Source of the DNA: Tenacibaculum sp. Bg11-29
Lineage (GTDB): Bacteria > Bacteroidota > Bacteroidia > Flavobacteriales > Flavobacteriaceae
DNA length: 64,000 nt
Assembly: GCF_002836595.1 (NCBI RefSeq)
Contig: NZ_PJBB01000003.1
Coordinates: forward strand, 124,001 to 188,000
Reading direction: 5' to 3'
This document shows, piece after piece, positions 17,501 through 26,741 of the stretch. The notes beneath the pieces were generated by a model. The model had not been told where the DNA came from. It ran no database searches and worked only from the letters and a program-made list of their open reading frames with translations. The position numbers were made by a program, and so were the translations under genes. Position 1 is the stretch's first letter, and every line of letters starts with the position of its first letter.

Positions 17501-17999
17501 GACAATTTACATTATATTTTTATTTATTTTCTTACTATTATTACAAGTTCTTGTTTTAAATAACATATTATTTTTAGGCTATATAAATCCTTACTTATAT
17601 ATTGTTTTTGTATTCCTATATCCTTTAAAGACAAATAGAATTCCGTTTTTAATCCTATCTTTCTTATTAGGCATATTTGTAGATGCCTTTTCAAATTCAG
17701 GAGGCGTGCATGCCTTTTCTATTTTATTTATAGCATACATAAGACTATTTTTTATTAAAGCTATTTTTAAAAAAAATGAATCTGATTACCTCTTATTTAG
17801 TCTAAGATTACAAACATTTGGTGAGGTTTTTAATTTCACTGTTATTTTAACACTTATCCATCACTTCATTTTATTTAGTTTAATTAACTTTAGCTTTTAT
17901 AATTTTTCAAACGTGCTTATAAGTACAATTTTTTCGAGTGCATTTACGTTAGTATTATATTTTCTAGGAAGCTTTCTTTTTAGAAAAAAACTTGTATAA
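17493..17999 (+). CDS. mreD: Rod shape-determining protein MreD
   Basis: 168 residues, almost wholly hydrophobic with five to six predicted membrane helices, as expected for MreD. Its identity rests mainly on position between mreC (8-base overlap) and the PBP2 gene, plus the motif FLLGIFVDAFSNSGGVHAF. Component of the elongasome in the inner membrane. Confidence 0.92.
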   Translation: MNKTIYIIFLFIFLLLLQVLVLNNILFLGYINPYLYIVFVFLYPLKTNRIPFLILSFLLGIFVDAFSNSGGVHAFSILFIAYIRLFFIKAIFKKNESDYLLFSLRLQTFGEVFNFTVILTLIHHFILFSLINFSFYNFSNVLISTIFSSAFTLVLYFLGSFLFRKKLV

Positions 18000-18045
18000 A
18001 AAAGGCAATTAATTAGAGTATTTTTATCCGTTAAAAAACCAATAA

Positions 18046-19929
18046 ATGAAACGAAGTTTCTTACTAATTTTCTTAATTACTGTTGTTGGTTTAATTTACA
18101 TTGGTAGGTTATTTCAACTACAAATTATTCGTGGAAAAAACCAAAACCCAACACAAAGTTCTGCTGTTAAAACAGAATATGATTACCCCGAACGTGGTCA
18201 TATATATGATAGAAACAACAAATTACTTGTTGCAAATCAATTGTCATACGATGTAATGATTGTTCCTAAAGATGTTGAACCTTTAGATACTTTAGAATTT
18301 TGCTCTCTTTTAAAAATAGATAAAGAAAGTTTTAAAAAACGTTTTAAAAGCGCTGTAAGATATGCTCGGTGGCTACCCTCAAAATTTCTAAAACAATTAG
18401 CAAAAGAAGATTTTGCTTATTTACAAGAAAAGTTACCTAAATACAAAGGTTTCTATATTCAAAAACGTATTATTAGAAACTACCCTGTTAGATCAGCAGC
18501 AAACATCGTTGGTTTTATTGCTGAAGTGAATGAAAATAAAGCTAAAACAAATGATTATTATGAACAAGGAGAACTAATAGGTAAACTTGGTATTGAAAAA
18601 CAATATGAAGCTGTTCTTAGAGGTGTAAAAGGTAAAAAACATTTTAAAAGAAATAATTTAAATAAAATTACAGGCTCTTATAAAAACGGAAAATACGATA
18701 CACTTGCTGTAACAGGAAAAGACTTAACGCTTACGATCGATAGTGATCTTCAACAATACGGAGAATTATTAATGACAGGAAAGAGAGGGGGAATTGTAGC
18801 AATTGAACCTAAAACGGGTGAAATTCTTGCTTTAATAACCGCCCCTTCTTATGACCCTAATTTATTAGTTGGTAGAAAACGATCACCAAATTCAGTAAGG
18901 CTATTTAATGACACCATTAACATACCTACTTTCGATAGAGGATTACAAGCAATGTATCCACCAGGCTCTCCTTTTAAAATACTTAATGGGTTAATTGGCT
19001 TACAAGAAGGTGTTGTTGATGAAAAATTTGGAGTTTATTGTCATCATGGGTATAAATACGGCTTACGTAAAAATGAATTTATGGGGTGCCATTGTGGTAT
19101 AACAGGTAGGCCTATTCGTTTAAAAACAGCAATTGCAAAATCATGTAATAGTTATTTTGCAACAACCTATAAAAAAATCATAGATAAAACAGGAGATCCT
19201 AAAGAAGGAATGGATAATTGGAACAAACATGTTCAAAGTTTTGGTCTTGGCAATTATTTAGGCTATGATTTACCTGCAGGTAGAAAAGGAACCATTCCTG
19301 ATGCCGAGTTTTATAACAAATGGTATAAAAATAGATGGAGATCTACCTACACTATTTCCAATGCAATTGGTCAAGGTGAAATACTTACCACACCAATGCA
19401 ATTAGCAAATATGACTGCTGCAATTGCAAACAAAGGTTATTTTTACACGCCACATGTAGTAAAGAAAATAGATAATAAAAAAATAGCTGACTCTATATAT
19501 GCCACCCGTAGAAACACCACGATAAACCCTAAACATTTCACAATTGCTATTGAAGCAATGCATGAAGTTTTTACTAATGGTACAGCAAGATCAAGTCAAA
19601 TAAAAGGTATTGAAATCTGTGGAAAAACAGGTACTTCTGAAAATAAGATTAAGATTATAAATGGAAAAAAAGTACAAGCTAGTGATCATTCCATATTCAT
19701 TGCTTTCGCTCCTAAGGACGACCCAAAAATTGCCATTGCTATTTTTGTTGAAAATGGAGGATATGGTTCAACCATTGCAGCACCAATCACCAGTTTATTA
19801 ATTGAAAAGTACCTAAATAAAACTATCTCAAGAAAACACATTGAAGACCGTATGATTAATTTAAGTCTTCAAAAGGAATATGAGAAACTAATTAAAAAGA
19901 AAGATACCCTTGCGCCAGGAACGAAATAA
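18046..19929 (+). CDS. mrdA: Penicillin-binding protein 2 (elongation transpeptidase)
   Basis: 627 residues: N-terminal membrane helix (about 4-22), PBP dimerisation domain, and the transpeptidase domain with catalytic SxxK at Ser308 (SPFK), SxN at Ser366 (SCN) and KTG in ICGKTGTSE (about 524). It crosslinks peptidoglycan during lateral growth with RodA, whose gene overlaps the 3' end by 20 bases. The Cys/His-containing insert before the SxN motif (GCHCG) is also seen in Bacteroidota relatives. Confidence 0.95.
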   Translation: MKRSFLLIFLITVVGLIYIGRLFQLQIIRGKNQNPTQSSAVKTEYDYPERGHIYDRNNKLLVANQLSYDVMIVPKDVEPLDTLEFCSLLKIDKESFKKRFKSAVRYARWLPSKFLKQLAKEDFAYLQEKLPKYKGFYIQKRIIRNYPVRSAANIVGFIAEVNENKAKTNDYYEQGELIGKLGIEKQYEAVLRGVKGKKHFKRNNLNKITGSYKNGKYDTLAVTGKDLTLTIDSDLQQYGELLMTGKRGGIVAIEPKTGEILALITAPSYDPNLLVGRKRSPNSVRLFNDTINIPTFDRGLQAMYPPGSPFKILNGLIGLQEGVVDEKFGVYCHHGYKYGLRKNEFMGCHCGITGRPIRLKTAIAKSCNSYFATTYKKIIDKTGDPKEGMDNWNKHVQSFGLGNYLGYDLPAGRKGTIPDAEFYNKWYKNRWRSTYTISNAIGQGEILTTPMQLANMTAAIANKGYFYTPHVVKKIDNKKIADSIYATRRNTTINPKHFTIAIEAMHEVFTNGTARSSQIKGIEICGKTGTSENKIKIINGKKVQASDHSIFIAFAPKDDPKIAIAIFVENGGYGSTIAAPITSLLIEKYLNKTISRKHIEDRMINLSLQKEYEKLIKKKDTLAPGTK

Positions 19930-21187
19930 CATTTTTGAAGGCATCGACTGGATGCTTATTTTACTATACGCACTACTTGTTGGTTTTGGATGGATGAATA
20001 TTTATGCTTCATCATCTACAGATGATACCAGAGAAATATTTGACTTTTCTACTAAATACGGAAAACAATTTATTTTTATTTGCTGTAGTATACCTGTAAT
20101 TATTCTAGTTCTCTTTTTTAATTCAAAGTTTTATGAGCAATTTTCAAGCGTTTTATACATATTCTCATTAATTTTATTAGCTGGAGTTTTAATCTTCGGA
20201 AGAAAAATTAATGGAGCAAGATCCTGGTATAATTTCGGAGGTATAGGATTACAGCCTTCCGAATTTGCTAAAGTATTCACAGCATTAGCGCTCGCAAAAT
20301 TAATGAGTGATAGACAATACGACTTAAAGTTAATTAAAAACCAAGTAAAGACGTTTGTTGTTATATTTTTACCTGCTTTTTTTATTGCTTTACAACCCGA
20401 TATGGGATCTGTTTTAATATATTTTGCATTCTTTTTTGTCTTAAATAGAGAAGGATTAAATTTAGCTTACCTTATATTTGGTGCACTATCAATAATTTTA
20501 TTCATATTTACCATTTATTTTGGTGCAAATTCGATTCTTTTAATCTGTTTATTAATAATAACATTAGCTATAATTTATGGCGTTTATAAGAATAAGCATT
20601 TTATTCGTTTCAATGCTCTAAAAATTGTTTGTTTATACCTATTTACAAGCATCTATATTTTTGGTATTGGATATACCTATGATAATATACTAGGTCCTCA
20701 TCAAAAAGATAGATTTGACATTCTTTTAGGTAAAACAAAAGATTTAAAAAACAAAGGATACAATACTTATCAATCTGAACTAACAATTAGCTCTGGAGGT
20801 TTCTTTGGAAAAGGTTTTTTGCAGGGTGATAGAACTCAAGGGAAATTTGTTCCTGAGCAAGAGACTGATTATATTTATAGTACAGTAGGTGAAGAATGGG
20901 GCTTTCTAGGAAGCTCACTCGTTATTATCCTCTTCATGTTATTACTATACAGAATAATTTATTTATCCGAAATTCAAACCAATAAGTTTGGTAGAATATA
21001 TGGTTATGGAATTGCTTCAATTATATTTTTTCATCTTATTGTAAACATAGGAATGGTTATCGGCTTATTACCTACCATTGGAATTCCTCTGCCTTTCTTT
21101 AGCTATGGAGGGTCATCTCTCTGGGGCTTTACACTACTTCTTTTTATTTTCATAAGATTAGATGCTCATAAGAAATACGATTGGTAA
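19910..21187 (+). CDS. rodA: RodA, SEDS peptidoglycan glycosyltransferase
   Basis: 425 residues with about ten membrane helices. The SEDS motifs are visible: GARSWYNFGGIGLQPSEFAK, the TxSSGGxFGKGF loop and the C-terminal IPLPFFSYGGSS. RodA polymerises lipid II during elongation and works with PBP2. The start is TTG and lies within the last codons of PBP2; it restores the family N-terminus before the first helix (FEGIDWMLILLYALL). A downstream ATG would cut into that helix. Confidence 0.95.
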   Translation: MRQERNNIFEGIDWMLILLYALLVGFGWMNIYASSSTDDTREIFDFSTKYGKQFIFICCSIPVIILVLFFNSKFYEQFSSVLYIFSLILLAGVLIFGRKINGARSWYNFGGIGLQPSEFAKVFTALALAKLMSDRQYDLKLIKNQVKTFVVIFLPAFFIALQPDMGSVLIYFAFFFVLNREGLNLAYLIFGALSIILFIFTIYFGANSILLICLLIITLAIIYGVYKNKHFIRFNALKIVCLYLFTSIYIFGIGYTYDNILGPHQKDRFDILLGKTKDLKNKGYNTYQSELTISSGGFFGKGFLQGDRTQGKFVPEQETDYIYSTVGEEWGFLGSSLVIILFMLLLYRIIYLSEIQTNKFGRIYGYGIASIIFFHLIVNIGMVIGLLPTIGIPLPFFSYGGSSLWGFTLLLFIFIRLDAHKKYDW

Positions 21188-21468
21188 TCTATTTACATCC
21201 TAATTAGCTCTTTTAACAACCTATTACTACCTAAGACAAACTTTAACACGAGTAAACTTATTAACGCTTATATAAACGAAATAGAGATCTGTGTTTCTCT
21301 TCTTGATTTATTCAAATGAAAACAACTAAATATTTGTTTTTTGGTTTTAAGTATTAAGTATTTACTTATTCTAAAGGTAAAGAGTTTTATGTTTTAGAAC
21401 TTACACAGCACTCTAAAATTTTTATTACTTGTGCTCTATAAGAGTACAAGTAATAAAAATAAACGCAT
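21188..21468. other. Gene-free interval with a long perfect hairpin
   Basis: No ORF with coding character is seen. At 21418-21460 there is a 20-bp stem (ATTTTTATTACTTGT... paired with its complement, one G-T) closed by a 3-base loop ATA. No T-run follows on either strand outside the stem, so it is not a standard terminator. Confidence 0.7.
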
Positions 21469-21504
21469 AAAAAAACGCTTCAATAAAAATTGAAACGTTT
21501 TTTA
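21469..21504 (-). terminator. rpsT terminator
   Basis: Stem ATTGAAACG/CGCTTCAAT with one mismatch and flanking A/T-runs, 22 bases beyond the rpsT stop. The symmetry allows it to serve rodA as well. Confidence 0.8.
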
Positions 21505-21525
21505 TGTATTTAAAATACTTTTTTT

Positions 21526-21777
21526 TTATAAAGCAGCTACGTGTTTAGCTAATTTAGATTTTAAGTTAGCCGCCTTATTCTTATGAATAATATTGTTTTT
21601 AGCTAATTTATCTAACATAGATACAACTTTAGAAAACATTCCTTCTGCTTCCTTTTTGTCTTCCGTTGCTTTTAAGTTTCTAACAGCATTACGTGTAGTT
21701 TTGTGCTGATATTTATTTCTTAAACGCTTTACGTCGTTACTTCTAATTCTTTTAATCGCTGACTTGTGATTTGCCAT
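21526..21777 (-). CDS. rpsT: 30S ribosomal protein S20
   Basis: 83 residues, highly basic, with the S20 pattern [21 protein letters not shown] and three-helix length. A primary 16S rRNA-binding protein of the small subunit. It lies 34 bases downstream of two tRNA-Glu genes on the same strand and may be transcribed with them, since no TAnnTTTG box is seen directly before it. Confidence 0.97.
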   Translation of the reverse strand: MANHKSAIKRIRSNDVKRLRNKYQHKTTRNAVRNLKATEDKKEAEGMFSKVVSMLDKLAKNNIIHKNKAANLKSKLAKHVAAL

Positions 21778-21811
21778 TATACTAATTCTTAATTGTTTAT
21801 AAAAAACTTTG

Positions 21812-21883
21812 TAGTCCGTACGGGAATCGAACCCGTGTTACATGGATGAAAACCATGCGTCCTAACCCCTAGACGAACGGACC
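21812..21883 (-). tRNA. tRNA-Glu (anticodon UUC), copy 1
   Basis: The 72-base cloverleaf folds with acceptor GGTCCGT/ACGGACT (first pair G-U), anticodon loop TTTTCAT (UUC) and T-loop TTCGATT. CCA is not encoded. Identical in sequence to the copy 195 bases upstream on this strand. Confidence 0.97.
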
Positions 21884-21908
21884 AAAACAATCGTTCTGAT
21901 TGCGGCTG

Positions 21909-21916
21909 CAAATATA
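21909..21916 (-). promoter_or_regulatory. -7 element TATATTTG for tRNA-Glu copy 1
   Basis: TAnnTTTG match 26 bases before the tRNA 5' end. The same box and nearby sequence recur before copy 2. Confidence 0.6.
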
Positions 21917-22006
21917 TAAAAAAAATCTATATCTGCAATGTAATTTTAATATTTTTAATCTTCTTTTGATAAAACTTTTAACTCTTATCTAAGTTAATTA
22001 AACTTG

Positions 22007-22078
22007 TAGTCCGTACGGGAATCGAACCCGTGTTACATGGATGAAAACCATGCGTCCTAACCCCTAGACGAACGGACC
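22007..22078 (-). tRNA. tRNA-Glu (anticodon UUC), copy 2
   Basis: Same 72-base sequence and fold as the downstream copy. The two lie in tandem with a 195-base period. Confidence 0.97.
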
Positions 22079-22107
22079 AGAGCAATCATATTTCCTGATT
22101 GCGGGTG

Positions 22108-22115
22108 CAAATATA
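22108..22115 (-). promoter_or_regulatory. -7 element TATATTTG for tRNA-Glu copy 2
   Basis: TAnnTTTG match 30 bases before the tRNA 5' end. The flanking TGCRVCCGCAATCAG-like sequence is shared with copy 1, so promoter and tRNA duplicated together. Confidence 0.6.
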
Positions 22116-22435
22116 GAAACACTTTTTCACTTGCACAATGCTTTTTTAAAGTTTTTTATTTTTTATTAATTTAAAATCAACAAACACATAAAAACCAACT
22201 AATTATAAAATAATTTATTTTTCATTAAATATTTATTTAGAAATAAAAATATGGTCAAACAACAATAACACACTATTAAAATATTAACTTCTTAAAAAAC
22301 TACATGAAAATTACGAACCTCTCTTTATAACTTTATCTTTTGAAGTGAGGCATAAAAGATGTTAGCTTAGCTATTAATAACAACCGTATAAAACTATCCT
22401 ATAATTAATAAAATAAAAAAACCTGCAAAGTACAT
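22116..22435. other. AT-rich interval with no gene seen
   Basis: Very AT-rich, no coding ORF. Its end (22415-22430) is one arm of the split proS terminator. Confidence 0.6.
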
Positions 22436-22473
22436 TGCCCCCAAAAAGTTAGACACTATTTGGGGGTATTTTT

Positions 22474-22994
22474 ATGGGCAGAAAAGTCAAGTATGATTAT
22501 GCATTTAAACTTGAATGTGTAAAATTAGTTTTAGAATCACACTATTCAGCAGAAGCTGTTTCTAAACAAAAAGGTCTAAATGAATCTAACATTCGTAAAT
22601 GGGTTGGTTTTTACAAAATCCAAAGAGAAAAAGGATTATTACCTAGGAATAACAGGAGCTATTCAGCTACTTTCAAGTTAGAAGTTTTACAGTTAATCGA
22701 TAAATAATTTTTATCGTTAAGAGATGCTTGTTTTAGATTCAATATTCCAGACCCTGGTGTGATTGTTAAATGGAAAAGAAGTTTTGCTAACTTTGGTTTT
22801 GAAGGGTTACAACCTAAAGCTAAAAAAGGCAGACCTAAATCTATGGCTAATTTTAAACGAAAAAACACAAATCAACTAAACCTTTAACAAGGGAAGAAGA
22901 GTTGTTGCAAGAGATAGAATCTTTAAGATGTGAGAACGATTTACTAAAAAAGTTTCATGCCTTAATTCAAGCAGAAAAAAAAGCAAGAAAGTAA
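22474..22994 (+). pseudogene. IS3-family OrfA, broken by one stop and one frameshift
   Basis: Begins as a normal transposase helix-turn-helix protein (YDYAFKLECVKLVLE, NIRKWVGFYK). An in-frame TAA stops it at 22705-22707 after LQLIDK; the reading continues in the same frame (RDACFRFNIPDPGVIVKWKR). A shift in the A-run near 22860 is needed to reach the leucine-zipper-like C-terminus (LTREEELLQEIESLRCENDLLKK). OrfA normally binds the IS ends and, by frameshifting, forms the OrfAB transposase. Confidence 0.85.
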
Positions 22995-23002
22995 AAATTA
23001 TT

Positions 23003-23838
23003 ATGGAATTAAGGCATAAGTATGATTTAGAATTACTTGTAACACACACACAAATATAGCTAGAAGTAGTTTTTATTATCATCAGAAACAAAACAAGTCA
23101 ACTGATAAGTACAAAGTAATAAAAGAGTTAATAACAACTATTTATCACAAACACAAAGGGCGTTATGGATATAGACGCATTACTGATCAGTTGAACAATA
23201 ATGGGATTATTATTAATCATAAAACTGTTTTAAGGTTGATGAAATCATTAGGGTTAAAAAGCCTTATAAGAGTAAAAAAATATAAATCCTATAAAGGCAA
23301 ATTTGGAAGAATAGCACCTAATATATTAGAACGGAAATTTAAAGCATATACTCCTAATAAAAAATGGGCAACAGATATAACCGAATTTAATGTGTTAGGT
23401 AAGAAACTCTATTTATCACCTATAATTGATTTATTTAATCAAGAAATAATAAGCTATGAACTAACTGAAAGACCAGTGTTTATGCAAGTAGTTATGATGT
23501 TGAAAAAAGCTTTTAAAAAAATACCAGATAATACGAACTTAATATTACACACTGATCAAGGTTGGCAATATCAAATGAAACAATATCAATATTTATTAAA
23601 AGAAAAAGAAATTAAACAAAGTATGTCAAGAAAAGGAAATTGTTTAGATAATGCAATTATTGAAAATTTCTTTGGAATACTAAAATCAGAATTATTCTAT
23701 CTGAAAAAATACAAGTCAATTGAACAATTAAAAAAAGAAATTAGTGAGTATATAATCTATTATAATTACGAAAGAATAAAATCTAATTTAAACAAAATGA
23801 GTCCGATAAAATATCGAACTCATCATTATCAAAATTAA
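23003..23838 (+). pseudogene. IS3-family OrfB (DDE integrase core), frameshifted
   Basis: Starts at ATG 23003 (MELRHKYDLELLV), loses frame in a short CA repeat near 23040-23055, and resumes with ARSSFYYHQK and the rve core. The catalytic residues are visible: WATDITEF (first Asp), LHTDQGWQY (second Asp) and NAIIENFFGILKSE (Glu). From 23191 an ORF of 215 codons remains open, so the core is recent or still under little decay. Confidence 0.88.
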
Positions 23839-23888
23839 TTATAAATTTGTCTAAACTTTTGGGTGCACTCTAAAGGCAGGTTTTTTTA

Positions 23889-25367
23889 TTAGTATGCCTT
23901 TGCAAAAAGGACTCTTTTAGAAGATGGATTGCCTGTAAAGACACACTTACCAACTTCTTCTTTAGCATCATTAGGAATGCACCTAATAGTAGCCTTTGTT
24001 AATTCTTTAATCTTATCTTCGGTTTCAATGGTTCCGTCCCAATGAGCAGAAACAAACCCCCCCTTATTTTTTATAATCTCTTTAAACTCTTCAAATGTAT
24101 TAACCTCTGTTGTATGGTTACTTCTATAGTCTAAAGCTTTTTTAAACAAGTTTTCTTGAATATCTTCTAATAGTTTAACAGCAACGTTTACAACTTCATC
24201 AATAGGAACTGTTTTCTTTTCAAAAGTATCACGACGAGCAACTTCAACAGTACCATTTTCTAAATCACGATTACCCATTGCTATTCTTACAGGAACTCCT
24301 TTTAACTCATACTCAGCGAACTTTGCTCCTGGCCTATATGTATCTCTATTATCAAATTTAACAGAAACACCTTTTTCACGTAGCTCCTTAACAATTACAT
24401 CAACTTTTTCAGTAATTGCATTTAATTGGTCATCTCCTTTATATATAGGAACAATTACAACTTGAATAGGCGCTAGTTTTGGTGGTAATACCAAACCTGC
24501 ATCATCAGAATGAGTCATAATCAACCCACCTATTAAACGTGTTGAAACACCCCAAGAAGTCGCCCAAACATGCTCTTTTTTCCCTTCTTTAGAAGTATAT
24601 TTCACATCAAAAGCCTTAGCAAAATTTTGCCCTAAGAAATGAGAGGTTCCTGCTTGTAATGCTTTACCATCTTGCATTAATGCCTCAATAGTCAAAGTGT
24701 CATCAGCTCCTGCGAAACGTTCACTCTCAGACTTAGCTCCTTTTATTACAGGCATTGCCATAAAATTCTCAGCAAATATTGCATACACTTCTTGCATTTG
24801 TTTTGCTTCAGATATTGCTTCTGCTTTAGTTGCATGAGCCGTATGTCCTTCTTGCCATAAAAACTCAGCAGTTCGTAAAAATAAACGAGTACGCATTTCC
24901 CAACGAACTACATTTGCCCATTGATTTATTAATAAAGGTAAATCACGATACGATTGTATCCAACCTTTATAGGTATTCCATATAATTGCTTCAGATGTCG
25001 GACGAACTACTAGTTCTTCTTCAAGTTTAGCTTCAGGATCTACACGTAATTTCCCTTCATTATCAGGATCGCTTTGCAAACGATAATGTGTTACTACTGC
25101 ACATTCTTTAGCAAAACCTTCTGCATTTTTTTCTTCAGCTTCAAACAAACTTTTAGGAACAAATAGTGGAAAATAAGCATTCTCATGCCCTGTTTCTTTA
25201 AACATCCTGTCTAATTCAGCTTGCATTTTCTCCCAAATAGCATATCCGTAGGGCTTAATTACCATACATCCTCTAACCGCTGAATTCTCAGCTAAATCAG
25301 CTTTTACAACTAATTCGTTATACCATTTAGAATAATCTTCATCTCTTTTTGTTAAATGTTTACTCAT
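23889..25367 (-). CDS. proS: Prolyl-tRNA synthetase, class II, archaeal/eukaryotic type
   Basis: 492 residues. It charges tRNA-Pro. Compact ProRS without the bacterial editing insertion; it has the type-3 C-terminal zinc-binding-like domain ending in ...LFAKAY. Class II motifs are visible: [18 protein letters not shown] (motif 1 area), [11 protein letters not shown] and [24 protein letters not shown] (motif 2), and the late [16 protein letters not shown] anticodon-binding segment. I start at ATG 25367; the TTG two codons upstream is also possible. Its terminator is interrupted by an IS. Confidence 0.96.
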   Translation of the reverse strand: MSKHLTKRDEDYSKWYNELVVKADLAENSAVRGCMVIKPYGYAIWEKMQAELDRMFKETGHENAYFPLFVPKSLFEAEEKNAEGFAKECAVVTHYRLQSDPDNEGKLRVDPEAKLEEELVVRPTSEAIIWNTYKGWIQSYRDLPLLINQWANVVRWEMRTRLFLRTAEFLWQEGHTAHATKAEAISEAKQMQEVYAIFAENFMAMPVIKGAKSESERFAGADDTLTIEALMQDGKALQAGTSHFLGQNFAKAFDVKYTSKEGKKEHVWATSWGVSTRLIGGLIMTHSDDAGLVLPPKLAPIQVVIVPIYKGDDQLNAITEKVDVIVKELREKGVSVKFDNRDTYRPGAKFAEYELKGVPVRIAMGNRDLENGTVEVARRDTFEKKTVPIDEVVNVAVKLLEDIQENLFKKALDYRSNHTTEVNTFEEFKEIIKNKGGFVSAHWDGTIETEDKIKELTKATIRCIPNDAKEEVGKCVFTGNPSSKRVLFAKAY

Positions 25368-25516
25368 AATCAAAAGTTTGGCACAAATATTGTTATTTAA
25401 TCAACGTAAAATTGTCTATGCAAAACTACATTAAAAAGGGTACAAGCCCAACAAAGAAATACTATTTTGCGCTCCAATTTTCGAATTTATTTTTTATAAC
25501 CTTAAAAATTTAAGCA

Positions 25517-26692
25517 ATGAAGTTACATTACACCAAGACCAAACTTCCCTTTTATATACTTTCATTATTTATAATGACGACACTTGTTTCTTGCGGAACA
25601 ATGCAAACTGTTGCTGGTAATGATGATGGAATCTATGCTGACGACGAACAACAAGAACAACCTCAGCGCAGAATTATTGTTGCAAACAATAAAGAGTATA
25701 AAGAGCACGAAGAAAACTACTTTACTAAAGAAGTTGAACGCTTAGAAGACTTAAATGAAACTGATATTATTACTGACATAGATGATTATTCTTCTGAAGA
25801 TACCCTTTATAATAATGAGCAAGACTTAAATGAAGAAGAATCTGAAGTAAGTATTAGCTACAACAATAATGAACCTTGGGGCTATAACAATAACTCTAGT
25901 GATGTTGTAATAAATATTAACACATCACCTCAATGGGGGCACTACAATAATTGGGATACTTATTATGGCTATAATTATAATAGACCATGGTGGCGTTCAC
26001 GTTACTCAAATTACGGAGGTTATAACAATTATTGGCATCCTTATAACTATGGAGCTTATTCTAATATAGGTGGTGGTTTTTACAATTCTTTTTATTGTCC
26101 TCCTTACTACAGAAATAATTATTATCGCTCAAATAGATATTATAACAACTCAAGATACAATAATCGCTATTACAGTTCATATAGAGGATCTAATCCATAT
26201 AGAAAAAACAGAACCGCATATAATTCACGAAGAAGTTATAATAAGGCAAGACGAAGTGCTACAAGTTCAAGAAGATCTTCAAGAGTTTACAATAGAAATA
26301 ACAGAAGTACTCGTTCAAGAGGTACAAGAAGCTATGACTCTAACAAAAAAAGAGCAACAAGAAATACGAGAAATACAAGAAGTTACAACAATAGGTCTTC
26401 AAGAAATACCAGAAGTACAGGTAATGCAAATCGTAGTTATAATACAAGAACTGTAAATTCAACAAGAAAAAGCACTAGAAGATCACAAAGTAACACTACT
26501 CCAAAAAGAAGTACCAGAACTTACTCTTCTAATAGAAATTCAGAAAACTCTAGAAACTCTTCTTATACTCCATCTAGACAAAGCTCAAACAGAAGTACTA
26601 GAAGTAGTTCTTCTCCATCAAGAAGCCGCTCTAATAGAAGCTCGAGAAGCTCTTCTTCTAGTCGTAGAAGCTCAAGAGGTAGTCGAAGATAA
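25517..26692 (+). CDS. Low-complexity lipoprotein, Tyr/Asn-rich then Arg/Ser-rich
   Basis: 391 residues. Signal peptide with lipobox (TTLVSC, about residue 27). An acidic stretch follows (about 35-120), then a Tyr/Asn/Trp-rich middle (about 125-220, NNYWHPYNYG) and a C-terminal 170 residues composed almost only of Arg, Ser, Asn and Thr (RS, RN and RNTRS units). The tail is extremely basic and likely disordered, possibly binding polyanions such as cell-wall or extracellular DNA or RNA; that is inference. Related flavobacterial proteins exist as hypothetical or vitellogenin-like entries. Codon third positions still look coding over the whole length. Confidence 0.85.
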   Translation: MKLHYTKTKLPFYILSLFIMTTLVSCGTMQTVAGNDDGIYADDEQQEQPQRRIIVANNKEYKEHEENYFTKEVERLEDLNETDIITDIDDYSSEDTLYNNEQDLNEEESEVSISYNNNEPWGYNNNSSDVVININTSPQWGHYNNWDTYYGYNYNRPWWRSRYSNYGGYNNYWHPYNYGAYSNIGGGFYNSFYCPPYYRNNYYRSNRYYNNSRYNNRYYSSYRGSNPYRKNRTAYNSRRSYNKARRSATSSRRSSRVYNRNNRSTRSRGTRSYDSNKKRATRNTRNTRSYNNRSSRNTRSTGNANRSYNTRTVNSTRKSTRRSQSNTTPKRSTRTYSSNRNSENSRNSSYTPSRQSSNRSTRSSSSPSRSRSNRSSRSSSSSRRSSRGSRR

Positions 26693-26741
26693 TTTTAACC
26701 AAATTTTCTAAATAAGTTTTTAAACTAATTTAACGAAAAAC

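Larger units (their letters stand above)
22436..23867 (+). mobile_element. Decayed IS3-family insertion sequence
   Basis: About 1.43 kb. Imperfect terminal inverted repeats: left 22436-22459 starting TGCCCCCAAAA, right 23844-23867 which inverted starts TGCACCCAAAA; both continue to TAGACA. The ends TG...CA and the two-gene content (HTH OrfA, DDE OrfB) are those of IS3. No clear target duplication is seen. Both genes carry lesions, so it cannot move by itself. Confidence 0.88.
22415..23887 (-). terminator. proS terminator split by the IS element (arms 23872-23887 and 22415-22430)
   Basis: Immediately after proS on the minus strand is AAAAAAACCTGCCTTT; 1.44 kb further, beyond the IS, is CTTTGCAGGTTTTTTT. 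Put together they form a classic hairpin (ACCTGC/GCAGGT) with flanking A-run and T-run. The IS sits exactly in the loop. Confidence 0.75.

Noticed and set aside
21926..22006. Possible third tRNA or ncRNA between the two tRNA-Glu genes
   Set aside because: Only AT-rich spacer and the -7 box of the downstream copy are seen; no cloverleaf.
26070..26456. 128-codon open frame inside the RS-rich lipoprotein gene
   Set aside because: It is the shadow of a low-complexity repeat in another frame; composition follows from the AGA/AGC-rich codons of the real gene and it has no start context of its own.
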